Below are positions 43,045-52,220 of a DNA stretch of 64,000 nt, in pieces. Location: the NCBI RefSeq assembly GCF_009725235.1, contig NZ_WJFC01000016.1, positions 45,222 to 109,221 on the forward strand. Reading direction: 5' to 3'. The first letter of the stretch is position 1. The number at the start of each line of letters is the position of its first letter. Both the position numbers and the translations under genes were made by a program. This DNA comes from Scytonema sp. UIC 10036. GTDB lineage: Bacteria > Cyanobacteriota > Cyanobacteriia > Cyanobacteriales > Nostocaceae. The notes beneath the pieces were generated by a model, which was given only the letters and a program-made list of their open reading frames with translations, made no database searches and was not told the origin of the DNA.

Positions 43045-45567
43045 TTACGCATTTGAAGTGCGATCGCCTGTGGTGTTGGTAGGCAGTAGCAATGTATCCT
43101 CAATCTGCTGACGTACTTCACGGCTAACGTAACAATCGCTCTTTAGGCAATCAACTAGTAACATATTGGCATCATAATACTGTTGCAAGAGTTGTTTTTG
43201 TGCATCGTTGAACTGCCAATCATGCCCAATATTTCGATGCTGTATCAGCAGAATCTTTTTTAATTGTTTAAACCAAATTTTATAATTGTTATTCCACCAT
43301 TCTTGAAAACTATCGTCAATATTTTTATCTCTATTATGCATTGATTGAACTAAAATTCTAAATTGTTCTTTTAATTGAAGACTTAAATTTTCTATAACAG
43401 TTTTGAGAACATCATTAGCGTATAAACGTCGCTGATAAAAACTAGCTATTATATATTCAGCAATATCGAGGTCATATTGCATTTCCCGATCCATTTTTCT
43501 AGATGAGTCCTCAATTCGCTTAGTAACTTCACTCAGTTCAAACCGCATTTGTTCTATATCGGTTTCCTGAGGAACTTCACTCGATTTAAATTGCGTTGTT
43601 TCTACAATATCGTTATTCTCAATTTGAGAAAGATCGATATCGCCCCATTCATAAACTAGACTTTCATGCTCTTGATAATCCCAAGAATTTTCTAAATCTT
43701 CTATATCAAGAGCCAATTCTTGAGCATAATCAATATCTAATTCAAGTGTAAGAGAATACTCGAGAAATTTATCTATTTTACTAGCTAATTGAAACTGTTG
43801 AACTAACATATCAGATTGGTATACATTTTGATTTTGCTCGTTCCCTTTTATAATTAATCTTTGTTCTAAAGCAAAATAAAAGCCTCGAATTGCGGCTGGT
43901 TTATAACAAGCTTTAACAGAATGAGATTTCTGATTTATCCATTCTAAAAAATTATGTAAATTCTCATCAATTGAAAGTATTCCATCAATCTTATCCTTCA
44001 TTAATAAAAACAAAACATCAGCATTTTGCATCATTTCAGCAGTTAGGAAAAAGACCTCTTGCCAGCGCTTATCATTCTCAATAAAGCGTGCTACCAAACC
44101 TTCATAAGCAGACTCTTCTTCAATTTCCCAAGCAGTGAGATACTCTTGAAATATTAAGTGAGAAAAGGAATATTTATTGTCTTTTTCAACTAGCAGCCCA
44201 TGCTGGGCTTCAATTTCTTCCAAAATCTTTTCAGTATCTACAAAAAAGTATTTAGAGTTTGTTTTCGCGTCAGATAAATTATAGATGTAATCAGAAATTA
44301 AGTGCTCAACGTCTCTGTTATTAAAGCGATACTTTTCTTTTTGAAACATTGAAAACGCAATTTTACTTAATAATTTTTTCTTCCCTTTAGTAGATAAATT
44401 TTTATAAATTGCTTTGCGTTTAATATTGCGGCTATCATCCCATTTATTTAATAAAAGATTAATCATTTCTTCATACAATTCAGAGCGATTATTTTTAAAT
44501 TCTCCTTGTTTTTCAAAGATTAAGCATAGTAATGTAAGAAGTAGTGGATTAGTGGCTAGTTTTTTGATAGGCTGATTTTTCTCAAGCTCTTGAATGAACT
44601 TTTCTGCCTTACCTGATTTTCTATAGTTAAACCATTGATTGGCGAAGGTTTCAATTTGCCCATTGTTAAAATCTGCTACTTCAACGTCAACAAATTTTTC
44701 AAATATATAATTTGTAGCTGCCTTTCGGCAAGTAATAATAATTTTATTATCACAAAACTGTTGGCTAAAATTTTCAATTTTTCTGATAATGCGGCTGTTA
44801 TCTTTTTCTCGAACTTCGTCTAACCCATCTAGTAAGACCAATACTTTACCCTGCTCTAACAGTTGCTTGGTTTTCACAGGAGTATCTTTTACTTTACATT
44901 CAGATAGTTCGCGAGCGATATGTTCTACAATATCTAGTTGTTTTGATTCTTCTGCAAAATATTTGAGAGTGATGAAAATTGGAATGCGATCGCTTTGAAA
45001 CTGCCCTTCAATACACTGTATTGCTAGATATTTTAAAAATGTAGTTTTCCCTGCTCCTGGTTTACCTAAAACTGTTAGCTTACCGTGTTGCTCTATTGCT
45101 TGCAACCCTAGTACTTCCTTATATCTATCTTGGCTACCTCTAGTAATTTTCTCCTTAATATTAACTTCAGTATGAATCTTACGTAAGATAACAGGTTGAG
45201 CCATGTCTAGCACTCGTATCGTGCCGCAACGCTCTTTTATATAAGGTTTTATCTTTTCACGTATCTCTTGCACTAAGGTGTCAATATCTTGAAAAGGGTT
45301 TATTAACAATTCGTCAGCAACTATTTTTAAGCTTAAGTTTCCAGGATTTGAATTATATGCAGCACGAACCAGGTCAACAAGCCATCCCTGAGCCAGTGCG
45401 GTTTTGATTAAAGAAAAAACAATTTTTTCTAAACTCCCTCCTTCTACAATAGCGTCTAAATGTTTATCTAATCCAAATAATAACATCTGCTCTAACAATG
45501 ACTTATCGGGAAAAGCATCAAGAAGAGCTTCTTGTAATTGTTTCCATTGCTGTCCGGATAAGTTCAT
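43045..45567 (-). CDS. EAD1-NACHT STAND ATPase (NLR-like)
   Basis: The protein has 840 residues. Residues 4-88 are effector-associated domain 1 (LLEQMLLFGLDKHLDAI, GWLVDLVRAAYNSNPGN), matching the EAD1 of 4249-5913. Residues about 110-410 are a NACHT ATPase: Walker A GKPGAGKT at 168-175, Walker B VLVLLDGLDEV at 242-252, sensor I near IIITCRK, and the NACHT-type FANQWF and NPLLLTLLCLIF. The second half is helical without WD40 or pentapeptide repeats and probably senses the signal or holds the protein inactive. STAND ATPases oligomerise on activation. The gene is markedly AT-rich and splits the duplicated segment, which suggests insertion. Confidence 0.92.
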   Translation of the reverse strand: MNLSGQQWKQLQEALLDAFPDKSLLEQMLLFGLDKHLDAIVEGGSLEKIVFSLIKTALAQGWLVDLVRAAYNSNPGNLSLKIVADELLINPFQDIDTLVQEIREKIKPYIKERCGTIRVLDMAQPVILRKIHTEVNIKEKITRGSQDRYKEVLGLQAIEQHGKLTVLGKPGAGKTTFLKYLAIQCIEGQFQSDRIPIFITLKYFAEESKQLDIVEHIARELSECKVKDTPVKTKQLLEQGKVLVLLDGLDEVREKDNSRIIRKIENFSQQFCDNKIIITCRKAATNYIFEKFVDVEVADFNNGQIETFANQWFNYRKSGKAEKFIQELEKNQPIKKLATNPLLLTLLCLIFEKQGEFKNNRSELYEEMINLLLNKWDDSRNIKRKAIYKNLSTKGKKKLLSKIAFSMFQKEKYRFNNRDVEHLISDYIYNLSDAKTNSKYFFVDTEKILEEIEAQHGLLVEKDNKYSFSHLIFQEYLTAWEIEEESAYEGLVARFIENDKRWQEVFFLTAEMMQNADVLFLLMKDKIDGILSIDENLHNFLEWINQKSHSVKACYKPAAIRGFYFALEQRLIIKGNEQNQNVYQSDMLVQQFQLASKIDKFLEYSLTLELDIDYAQELALDIEDLENSWDYQEHESLVYEWGDIDLSQIENNDIVETTQFKSSEVPQETDIEQMRFELSEVTKRIEDSSRKMDREMQYDLDIAEYIIASFYQRRLYANDVLKTVIENLSLQLKEQFRILVQSMHNRDKNIDDSFQEWWNNNYKIWFKQLKKILLIQHRNIGHDWQFNDAQKQLLQQYYDANMLLVDCLKSDCYVSREVRQQIEDTLLLPTNTTGDRTSNA

Positions 45568-45719
45568 CTTTTTAATACAAGTTACTCAGATTGCAGATAA
45601 TTGGAAAGGAAGTGCTTTGGCGATCGCACTTAGTACAAGGCTCCGTTCTTGCACTCGTCCATAGTTTTTACAACAAAACGCGCGATCGTACACAACACAT
45701 TCTCAACTGGTGTTGGTTG

Positions 45720-45989
45720 TCATCGCTCGATGACTAGCTCTACAAGTTCGCTCAAGGTGCAGGAACCATAACCTTCTACACTTAGCTTATTAATTGCATT
45801 AATTAACTGACATAGTGTTTCACCACCAATCTCTGGTAATACATCCTGGGTTTTCAGTCTAGAAATAGTCGTAGGATGAACCTTCATCTCGTCCGCCAAA
45901 GCCTTGTTAGTAATCTTTCGCCTAGCCATGACTTCTCTGAGCTTCCAGCAAACTTTATCTACTATTGGTGGATTTAACACTGCACTCAT
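45720..45989 (-). CDS. XRE-type HTH protein (GIY-YIG lost)
   Basis: The protein has 89 residues. The HTH (LREVMARRKITNKALADEMK, VHPTTISRLKTQ) is almost identical to residues 117-173 of the GIY-YIG-HTH protein at 39670. It then continues KLSVEGYGSCTLSELVELVIER, the end that is frameshifted in the other copy. It may act as a regulator of the divergent 92-aa and 297-aa genes 225 bp away. Confidence 0.8.
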   Translation of the reverse strand: MSAVLNPPIVDKVCWKLREVMARRKITNKALADEMKVHPTTISRLKTQDVLPEIGGETLCQLINAINKLSVEGYGSCTLSELVELVIER

Positions 45990-46214
45990 AGATATTACAG
46001 CTTATTAATTTTCTGAAATAGCACTACACGCTACTAGCATAACGCTACCAGACAGTTTCTTAATGCACCAGTTGCATCAATTGCTCTTAAATTTAGCATT
46101 GACTGATATAGGTATAGCAAATAACGCTATGATATGGTAAGAGAGAAAGGCGATCGCGCCTGCCAAGCTAAAATCGCCTTTCTCTTTAGAACCCTAATTG
46201 CAGGATTTTTCTCT

Positions 46215-46493
46215 ATGATTGCACAAACTTCACAAGCTAGCACGATTCGTGCAGACCAACTGACTGAGGGCGATATCATCCAACACGCTTGCAGCAATAC
46301 CTGGATGGTGATTGCAGAACCCGAATACACTACTGCTGGCATCACTTTTGAAGTGCTGTGTCTGGATGTTGAAACATTACCCAATACACAAACAGTGTGC
46401 TTTACTCCCGAAGAAAGCTTTTTACTGCTAGACCATCAGGGATTTGTAGGTGGCTTGGGTCGGAATGATGGGGCTATTGCAAGAGCGAGTTAG
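46215..46493 (+). CDS. Conserved 92-aa hypothetical protein, copy B
   Basis: I choose ATG 46215 (MIAQTSQASTIRADQ), the same start as copy A; an ATG at 46134 would read through the leader. The 92 residues differ from copy A at only a handful of positions, which indicates recent duplication or selection on the protein. The function is unknown. Confidence 0.75.
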   Translation: MIAQTSQASTIRADQLTEGDIIQHACSNTWMVIAEPEYTTAGITFEVLCLDVETLPNTQTVCFTPEESFLLLDHQGFVGGLGRNDGAIARAS

Positions 46494-46601
46494 GCAGTGC
46501 TCTTGAGTTGAAAGCGGACGGCGCACCCAAGCAATGGATGCATTTGCAATTGTTGGGGTGCGTTCGTCATTCAAAGTTTTTCTACGAATTGCACCCTCAT
46601 T

Positions 46602-47495
46602 ATGCCAAAATCTGAGTTACCAAAAGAACATACCGAAACGGTATCGGTAGAAGTTGTTGAATTTGAAGAACTGACTCTTGAAGAACAGCAGTTGCGCCTT
46701 CAGTTAGAGCGCAAGGTGGAACGCTCTTTTTACGAATGCGGAAAAGCATTGATGGAATTACGGAATAAACGTTTGTATCGTTCTACTCACAAAACGTTTG
46801 AACAGTACTGCCAAAGTCGGTTTAGTTTTACTCATCGTAATGTCAATTATTTAATTGCTGGTTCGGAGGTTGTAGATAATCTGTTGGCGGGAACCAATGG
46901 TTCCCAAATCCAAATTCAAGATGGAACAGGAACCAATGGTTCCCAAATTTTACCTACCAACGAACGTCAAGTCCGACCCCTAACCAAACTAGAACCCGAC
47001 CAGCAACGGGAAGTATGGCAACAAGCAGTGGAGAAAGCGGGCAATAAAGTGCCTTCAGGTCGCATCGTCAAAGATGTGTTTCAGCGTATCATGGAACGTA
47101 CCAAAGTACCAAATCCCTATCGCATAGGAGAAGTTTGTCAGTTTGTTGTCAAGGACAATCCAGATTTAAGAGGAAAGGGTGGGTGTTGGAGCATTGTTAA
47201 CCGCGTGGGTGATTTTAGTTGTACAGTAACGAGTTGGGATGGAGAATACACCGTGAGCATGGACCATTTGAAATCTTTGGAATATTCAGACTCTAATTGC
47301 CAACAGATGAAGGAGATTAGCGATCGCATTTCTAAGCTTCGCCAAAAAGGCAACTTAGAAAAAGCCGCCATCAACGTTTTGCGACAGTTGGGAGAGGTCA
47401 AACGCCCTTATCTAACTCCTTTTGAGGAAAAATTGTTGAATTTTATAGAGCAAGAGTGTGGAGTGATGGATGAAGCTTCACACATCCAGGACTAA
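46602..47495 (+). CDS. Plasmid-type hypothetical DNA-associated protein, copy B
   Basis: The protein has 297 residues, the same length as copy A. The palindromic inserts now read GTNGSQIQIQDGTGTNGSQI, and the SH3-like part reads GGCWSIVNRVGDFSCTV. The strongest conservation is in KVERSFYECGKALMEL and the RPLTKLEPDQQREVWQQ block. The leader hairpin (46555-46597) is also kept. It may cooperate with the VapE-like gene downstream, although 200 bp and one gene lie between. Confidence 0.7.
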   Translation: MPKSELPKEHTETVSVEVVEFEELTLEEQQLRLQLERKVERSFYECGKALMELRNKRLYRSTHKTFEQYCQSRFSFTHRNVNYLIAGSEVVDNLLAGTNGSQIQIQDGTGTNGSQILPTNERQVRPLTKLEPDQQREVWQQAVEKAGNKVPSGRIVKDVFQRIMERTKVPNPYRIGEVCQFVVKDNPDLRGKGGCWSIVNRVGDFSCTVTSWDGEYTVSMDHLKSLEYSDSNCQQMKEISDRISKLRQKGNLEKAAINVLRQLGEVKRPYLTPFEEKLLNFIEQECGVMDEASHIQD

Positions 47496-47690
47496 TTGAG
47501 AACGGATCTATGAGCGATCGCCAAAATGCAAGGGTATTCCTGTACCTCGGTCATCGTACTTTTGGGTTTTGGGATGGTGCAATACAACTGCCGAGATAAG
47601 CGAGCGATTGCGACGCCATCCGTAGCGATCGCTTAGCACGTGTGATATCGTTTCCTCGGTGATAGCCAACTATAAAGGAGAACAATTTCC

Positions 47691-47918
47691 ATGGCAGAAA
47701 CTAATCCGTTTGAACGTATGCTCGAGAACCGTGGCGATGTGCTTCCAGGTCACCTGAAAGATAGCTTTATCTACGTTCACGACACCTTAGAATCCTGTAA
47801 AACTGTAGCGGAAAGTATCTTTGGTAAAGGGAATTATACTGCAAGCGATGTTTTGCAAATCTACCAATTCGTTATCGATCGCGAGGAGCAACTATCAGTG
47901 GAAGAGTACGAAGATTAG
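47691..47918 (+). CDS. Small hypothetical protein before the VapE-like gene
   Basis: The protein has 75 acidic helical residues (FERMLENRGDVLPGHL, DTLESCKTVAESIFG, DVLQIYQFVIDREEQL). AAAGGAGA is a strong ribosome-binding site 9 bases before the ATG. It lies 96 bp upstream of the VapE-like gene on the same strand. The family is not recognised; a small plasmid accessory protein is likely. Confidence 0.7.
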   Translation: MAETNPFERMLENRGDVLPGHLKDSFIYVHDTLESCKTVAESIFGKGNYTASDVLQIYQFVIDREEQLSVEEYED

Positions 47919-48014
47919 GATTTGCTAGAACTGCAAGTATTCTTTGCACGTAAAAAAATTATAGGAAAAATGTACTAGTTTTTTCTAAATCAACTGTAGA
48001 TTTTTCCAAATTTC

Positions 48015-50351
48015 GTGGTAGGATTTAACACAACAAATTTGAAAGCCCCTCGCGAGCGCCAACTCCAGGGGCAGTATGTCCAAGCCGTTTACTCAAAGAC
48101 ACACACAAAAATGAAATATAACTACACGTTAGCAGATTCTTCCTCTGTTGAAAACAGTGCTACACGGAAAATTTTCGTAGAAGACTCTTGGGTGTACGAA
48201 GAATCAAGCACGGCAGCAATTCAAGCTTTCCAAAAACCAATACTTTGGGTGACCGACCCCTTAACGGCTCGTCCCCTCTCATCCCTGTTTGACCTGGTTC
48301 AGTTTGGAGATAGCGAGAAAGTTGTCCCTGGCGACCACTACCTTGTTGTTGAAAAGCATACCCCGGAAGAACTTGTGAAAGCTTGCGGGTGGCAGCTTGC
48401 AGCAGCTGGGATAAACTGCAAGGTTTACAGGGTCAAAACCAGCATAAATTACCTACTGGAAGAAAGTGCGGGCCACTTAAATTACCTACTTCAAGAAAAT
48501 TCAGGAGTTTCTCTTTCAGAAATCACGCTTTTGATTCTCGATTACTCTGTTTCTTTTTCTGAATGGGAGGCAACCACAGAAACAGAGCAGCTGACAACAA
48601 GGGTAGCGGTAGAGATTGCAAGAAGTGCGATCGCACACCTCCCGGAACCCCGAAAATCAGTAGAACTGGCAACCTTGAGAAAGCGTTGCGGTGAAGTTTC
48701 TTACGATTGGAACAAACTGATGGGTAACTTAGAAGAAGAGTTTCGCACCGAACAAAGGAAACGCTCCCAACAGCACATCCAGCGCTCCTTTGAGTTGGAA
48801 TCAGCACCAGAGCCACCTTTTGGTAAGCCATCCAACCATTTGAAGAAGAAGCAATTAATCGAGAAAAGATGGGGACACAGGCTGCGTTTCAACGAGATGT
48901 TGCAACGGCTGGAGTTGGATGGGGAGCATTTAGAGCTAGACACCATCAAAACCACGATGGCTGTTGAGTTCAACATGGATATCAGTAAGGAAGATGCCAT
49001 TGATATCCTCTTCTATTTAGCTTCAACTCGTAAATATCATCCAGTCCGCGATTATCTCAATTCAGTGGCATCCCAACACTCAGATATTGATACGGCTATC
49101 CTCAACGACCTGGCCGCTCGCTATTTTGGTAATGACAGCGCGATCGCCAACATATATATGAAGAAAACTCTTGTGGGTGCTGTTGCCCGTGTCATGGAAC
49201 CGGGAGCCAAGATGGATACGATGACTATCTTGTATGGGAAGCAAGGAACCTTCAAGAGTACTTTTTGGCGCAAGCTTGTAGGCAACGAGTTCTTCAACGA
49301 TTCCCTATTTGACCTCGCACATAAAGACGAACTTGCCAAACTGCGGCGCTTTTGGGGTCTGGAACTAGCGGAAATTGATTACCTCTTCGGTCATAGAGCA
49401 GTAGAATCCTTCAAGCGTTTTCTCTCTGCCCAAGACGATACCTACCGCCCACCCTATGCCAGGGAAAACATCACCATACCGCGCACCTGCTTTTTTGTCG
49501 GGACCACCAATAAGAAAGAATTGCTCAACGACCCGACAGGGGATAGGCGGTACTGGGTGCTGGATGTACTCACGACCCGCATCCCCTACGAGTTACTTGA
49601 AACCGAACGGGACAAGCTGTGGGCGGCGGCTGTCAAACTTTACCGTCAAGGCGAACGGTGGGATTTGAGCGAGGAGGAAAAAGCAATGGCTCATACAGCT
49701 AATGAGGATTACCGTTTCGTCGATCCTTGGGAAGATGCAATTCTCAACTACCTGCTTAACCACCGCAAAGTCACAACCCAAGAAATCCTATCAGAAGTGC
49801 TCAAGTTAGATATTGCTCAAAACGATCAACAAAAGCAACGCCGGGTGATTGGTATCCTACAACGCCTGGGATGCGAATCTAAAACTATCTCTCGTAACGG
49901 CAAAAAACTCCGGGCCTGGGTGTATATGCCAACACTTGAAGAAGGTAACGCCACACAACCAGATGTTACCCCATCTGTTACTGCTGATGTTACCGCTCAA
50001 ATTGAGTCACAACAAGCAATCCAGCCTGCGATACCGCCAGTAACGTCAAATAATGAAAACTTTCCAGAAAATGATGAAAACCCACCAACAGACAATTCAA
50101 GGAACTTAATTCAAACAGGCGTTACCGACGTTACTCCTAGTGTTGATAATACTCCAAACCCTTCTATTGAAAGCGTTTTAAGCGGTAACGCCGAACAGTC
50201 GGAGTGGATGAGCGAGGAGAATTTACAGGCAATGGTTGAAGACCTGGAGTCTTGTGAAAATATTGAAATGTTTCAAGTCATCAAAAGTGTTTGCGATAAG
50301 CTGGGTACAGCTTGCGCTTCGCGATCGCAACGCACTACAGGTGGCAATTGA
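48015..50351 (+). CDS. VapE/VirE-type replication ATPase
   Basis: The protein has 778 residues by the longest frame; ATG 48111 (MKYNYTLADSSSV) is another start. Residues about 330-570 are a VirE/VapE-type P-loop domain with Walker A GKQGTFKS (408-415), Walker B-like LELAEIDYLF, and the arginine-finger-like FVGTTNKKELLNDPTGDRRYW. The N-terminal 250 residues may be a primase-like or adaptor region (VTDPLTARPLSSLFDLVQFG). The C-terminal 150 residues are a low-complexity Asn/Pro/Thr tail. Such proteins are primase-helicases of plasmids, phages and islands. This is the strongest sign of a self-replicating element. Confidence 0.85.
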   Translation: MVGFNTTNLKAPRERQLQGQYVQAVYSKTHTKMKYNYTLADSSSVENSATRKIFVEDSWVYEESSTAAIQAFQKPILWVTDPLTARPLSSLFDLVQFGDSEKVVPGDHYLVVEKHTPEELVKACGWQLAAAGINCKVYRVKTSINYLLEESAGHLNYLLQENSGVSLSEITLLILDYSVSFSEWEATTETEQLTTRVAVEIARSAIAHLPEPRKSVELATLRKRCGEVSYDWNKLMGNLEEEFRTEQRKRSQQHIQRSFELESAPEPPFGKPSNHLKKKQLIEKRWGHRLRFNEMLQRLELDGEHLELDTIKTTMAVEFNMDISKEDAIDILFYLASTRKYHPVRDYLNSVASQHSDIDTAILNDLAARYFGNDSAIANIYMKKTLVGAVARVMEPGAKMDTMTILYGKQGTFKSTFWRKLVGNEFFNDSLFDLAHKDELAKLRRFWGLELAEIDYLFGHRAVESFKRFLSAQDDTYRPPYARENITIPRTCFFVGTTNKKELLNDPTGDRRYWVLDVLTTRIPYELLETERDKLWAAAVKLYRQGERWDLSEEEKAMAHTANEDYRFVDPWEDAILNYLLNHRKVTTQEILSEVLKLDIAQNDQQKQRRVIGILQRLGCESKTISRNGKKLRAWVYMPTLEEGNATQPDVTPSVTADVTAQIESQQAIQPAIPPVTSNNENFPENDENPPTDNSRNLIQTGVTDVTPSVDNTPNPSIESVLSGNAEQSEWMSEENLQAMVEDLESCENIEMFQVIKSVCDKLGTACASRSQRTTGGN

Positions 50352-50441
50352 ACGAGTTTCATTAAGCAAGCAACAGATTCTCAAGCAGTGGGTGCAATCT
50401 TGTGAATGCTGAGGTTGGAAGTAGTTAAAGAGCAAACCTCT

Positions 50442-51335
50442 TCATGAAGTTATATCTGGGTTAGTAAATTTGGCTAGCTGGTCTAACGATTGATATTTTG
50501 AACCATCAGGTAAAATTGTTTCCTCATCAAAAAATGACCCTTCTAACTTAGCAGCTTTAAGGTTGGCATCTTTAAGGTTTGCACCAGCTAGCTTGACCGC
50601 TCTGAGATTGGCGCTTTCAAGGTTCGCATCGCTCAAGTTGGCATTTTTAAGGTTTGCACCAGCCAGCTTGACCGTTTTGAGATTGGCACGAACGAGGTTG
50701 ACACCACCGAGATTGGCACCACCGAGATTTAATTCATTTGCCAGTTCTACATCAATTAAAAATCGAATAACACTTCCTTTACGTTCTCCGTCTCGCTCTA
50801 ACCTCCGCAAGACTGATAACGTTCTAGCACGTGCCACATCTAGTACTGTATCTCGCTCTTCGGCGGTTAAAATCTTCAATTGTTTATCCAGCAACAATTC
50901 TGACATTCGGGTAATATAATTTTCTAGAGCTTCCTCTCGTAAATGAGTGGCTGCTATTTCTCTTTCAAGCGCAGCACGTTCCTCAGATCGTCGTTGCTCG
51001 CGGCATTGAAACTGGAATAGGACAATCGGAATTGCAAGTGTCCCAGCTAAGCCCAACCAATCCCAAAATGTCTTGCCCGATTGAAATTGTTCTGTTGTCT
51101 CTGTAAGCTTAATGATTTTTCCATCTTTGGAATTTATGGTTTCCTTTGTAGTTACTGATTTATTCGAGTCTGGTTTAAAGCCAGCCCACTCAAGTGGGTA
51201 CAGTGTTTTGTAAATCGCAATAACCCCAACTACAACCGTAGAGCTTATAAGTAATGTTTGTGCAGCAGACAAGACTTGCTTGTTTGTGAGTAAGAACTTT
51301 GCCCAGTTAGCGAACTTCTCGCTTCTCCCACCCAT
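50442..51335 (-). CDS. Two-TM pentapeptide-repeat protein, paralog of 25300-26493
   Basis: The protein has 297 residues. It shares with 25300-26493 the TM1 segment (VVVGVIAIYKTLY), WAGFKPDSNKSV, the TM2 region (FWDWLGLAGTLAIPIVLF), YITRMSELLLDKQL and VARARTLSVLRRL. The pentapeptide block is short (about 215-275) and ends with a different tail (FFDEETILPDGSKYQSLDQL). A polar insert follows TM2 (REQRRSEERAALEREI). It converges on the VapE-like gene with a 90-bp gap. The paralogs differ mainly in repeat number, so the membrane part is under stronger constraint. Confidence 0.88.
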   Translation of the reverse strand: MGGRSEKFANWAKFLLTNKQVLSAAQTLLISSTVVVGVIAIYKTLYPLEWAGFKPDSNKSVTTKETINSKDGKIIKLTETTEQFQSGKTFWDWLGLAGTLAIPIVLFQFQCREQRRSEERAALEREIAATHLREEALENYITRMSELLLDKQLKILTAEERDTVLDVARARTLSVLRRLERDGERKGSVIRFLIDVELANELNLGGANLGGVNLVRANLKTVKLAGANLKNANLSDANLESANLRAVKLAGANLKDANLKAAKLEGSFFDEETILPDGSKYQSLDQLAKFTNPDITS

Positions 51336-52073
51336 AGATAACTCTAATATAGAAGTACATAATTATACTTCACTCATACAGCACTTATTTACAGGAGCGT
51401 GCGTTTTTACTCCCCGATTTTCTGAAAAATTGAGGTTGATGCCGTGCAACTTGCACACCTCGTTGTAAAGTTTTGTAAGAAATGCGAATACAGGGAGAGG
51501 ACTGCAAAGCACTTTTCCTGCATTTCTCACAAGCTTGAACGAGGGGAGCAGAGGAGCAGAGGAGAAAGAACTTGTACAAGAACTCTCAAGAGCGCCCCTG
51601 CACAAGTTTTGACAGATGTGGTGAGAAATCCGGGTTTTGGATGGGGTGCAATTGTGTGAATTCCAAAAGCGATCGCAATTGATGAAGCGGTAGTTTTGGG
51701 ACATGAGATGCGACTTCATATCGAACGAGTGCAACTGCTCCATACCAAATAAAAACCCGTGAATGCTTTCACATCCATGGGTCGTTTTGCTCAATCATTT
51801 GTATAGCTCAAGAGGAGGTTTAATATATTTATCGATGAAAATAGAGTTCACTTATGCAGCCCGCAACAAAATCATGCCTTTCCCCGATAAATGCGCTTGT
51901 ATTTGATAAAGTTTTGACTATATCTTAATCTGACCTACTTAAAAGCAAAAGAGCAGTGTGTTGGTAGGAGAACCCCGCTTAAAGCAATTGTGGAGGGCGA
52001 TACAGCTATATAGCCGTAATCGCTGGCTTATCGCGTTCTTAAGGAGTACATTCTGAGGTTAAATCTCTTTTTT
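51336..52073. other. Long spacer with repeat-derived sequence
   Basis: About 740 bp without a supported gene. It contains a full copy of the dispersed repeat (51443-51525) and, near 51990-52034, a degenerate REP-like stretch (GGCGATACAGCTATATAGCC ... CTGGCTTATCGC). Open frames here run through repeats and have no family resemblance. Confidence 0.6.
51443..51525 (+). repeat. Dispersed intergenic repeat (long copy)
   Basis: Starts with GTGCAACTTGCAC, a perfect palindrome, then TTGTAAAGTTTTGTAAGAAA, GCGAATACAGGGAGAGGA and CTGCAAAGCACTTTT. The 57041 copy matches over the whole 80 bases with few differences. Copies at 38502, 38724, 41921 and 8153 are shorter. Confidence 0.85.
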
Positions 52074-52206
52074 CTAGTACTACAACGAGACTTTGACGAA
52101 GCAATTAAGATTGCAGGTGCTGATTCCAGTTTGGGGCGAACGCTCAAAAACTTACAGAACAATGGTTCGCGACCGTACCAAATTGAATTTCTCGTTGTAG
52201 TACTAG
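52074..52206. mobile_element. 133-bp MITE with 17-bp perfect inverted ends
   Basis: Ends CTAGTACTACAACGAGA (52074-52090) and its exact reverse complement (52190-52206). The element has no gene inside. The palindromic CTAG at both ends allows a TA target duplication, as with IS630/Tc1-mariner-derived MITEs, but the superfamily is inference. The parent transposase is not in the window. Confidence 0.85.
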
Positions 52207-52220
52207 ACAGTGAAGGTTTA

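Larger units (their letters stand above)
45622..47495. repeat. Segmental duplication, copy B
   Basis: The counterpart of 39503-41857. It keeps the leader, the HTH-only gene, the 92-aa gene and the 297-aa gene but lacks the GIY-YIG domain and the extra XRE gene. Sequence identity by eye is very high in the two + strand genes and lower in the leader. Confidence 0.9.

Noticed and set aside
51363..51794. 143-codon reverse frame
   Set aside because: It runs through the dispersed repeat at 51443-51525; the same repeat in other spacers is noncoding.
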